Positions 63,906-64,000 of a stretch of 64,000 nt of DNA are shown in pieces. The position numbers were made by a program, and so were the translations under genes. Source of the stretch: Achromobacter agilis (GTDB lineage Bacteria > Pseudomonadota > Gammaproteobacteria > Burkholderiales > Burkholderiaceae_B). The notes under the pieces were generated by a model. It saw only the letters and a list, made by a program, of their open reading frames with translations, did no database searches and was not told the DNA's origin. The number at the start of each line of letters is the position of its first letter. Positions within the stretch are counted from its first letter, which is position 1. The stretch spans positions 164,332 to 228,331 of the forward strand of contig NZ_UFQB01000008.1 in the NCBI RefSeq assembly GCF_900496965.1. The letters are read 5' to 3'.

Positions 63906-64000
63906 ATGTCTGACGGCACCCTTCTCCCTCCGCTCGCCCACGCCGCCTCGGCCAACACCCTGGTGGGCGCGGCCTACGTCAGCCTGCGCCGCGACATCAT
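63906..64000 (+). CDS. Probable GntR-family regulator, N-terminal fragment cut by the window edge
   Basis: Only 31 complete codons are visible. After a 20-residue leader, the segment VGAAYVSLRRDII resembles the first helix of FCD-type GntR regulators (AYxxLRxxI). The palindrome just upstream and its position after a TRAP operon agree with a regulator of organic-acid catabolism. The assignment rests on a very short stretch. Confidence 0.6.
   Translation, partial: MSDGTLLPPLAHAASANTLVGAAYVSLRRDI

Overview
The window is a gene-dense, high-GC stretch with strong codon-position bias, classical beta-proteobacterial porin and transporter genes, and many LysR, GntR, IclR, TetR and AraC regulators each beside a small catabolic cluster. 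This fits Burkholderiales, most likely Alcaligenaceae such as Bordetella or Achromobacter (inference from gene style, not from a search). No rRNA, tRNA, insertion sequence, prophage or CRISPR array was seen.

Layout. 0.2-4 kb: a VOC protein, a sodium:solute symporter under a TPP riboswitch, and a divergent flavin-dependent monooxygenase. 4.2-5.5 kb: a general porin between two terminators. 5.5-9.3 kb (minus): MarC, a DUF4105 protein, a large lipoprotein hydrolase and a 60-residue membrane protein, nearly all translationally coupled. 9.4-14.3 kb: TetR with a clear palindromic operator, an MFS exporter, two LysR regulators around an N-formylglutamate deformylase. 14.3-20.7 kb: an ETF pair, a HutD-like protein and an FAD oxidoreductase, divergent from an SsuA/NMT1-type ABC importer. 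20.9-29 kb: a branched-chain-type ABC importer, thiolase, acyl-CoA ligase and GntR regulator in one tightly overlapping operon. 29-37.3 kb: LysR, a fused double ABC exporter, a penicillin/acyl-homoserine-lactone acylase family enzyme and another LysR.

37.3-40.2 kb is an accessory patch with a nucleotidyltransferase, small hypotheticals, a macro-domain remnant joined to an unrelated gene end, and a truncated AAC(6')-like acetyltransferase. 40.2-46.4 kb is a Baeyer-Villiger type catabolic operon (MHS transporter, BVMO-like flavoprotein, esterase, iron alcohol dehydrogenase) with a divergent AraC activator.

46.4-64 kb looks like one large catabolic locus for an aromatic or cyclic acid. A minus-strand operon encodes an extradiol dioxygenase, a class II aldolase-fold protein that has lost all three zinc ligands, a semialdehyde dehydrogenase, a complete second branched-chain-type ABC importer and an SDR. 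Upstream lie two overlapping DUF296/PPC-domain proteins, an SDR, an acyl-CoA ligase, a thiolase and an IclR regulator. Divergent from IclR is a TRAP transporter with a fused DctQM subunit, followed by the start of a probable GntR regulator cut by the window edge. Two operator systems can be read from the DNA: GGTCCA-N5-TGGACC twice between iclR and the TRAP genes, and AAATCTCG-N17-CGAGATTT once before the dioxygenase operon and once before the edge regulator, tying the two ends of the locus together.
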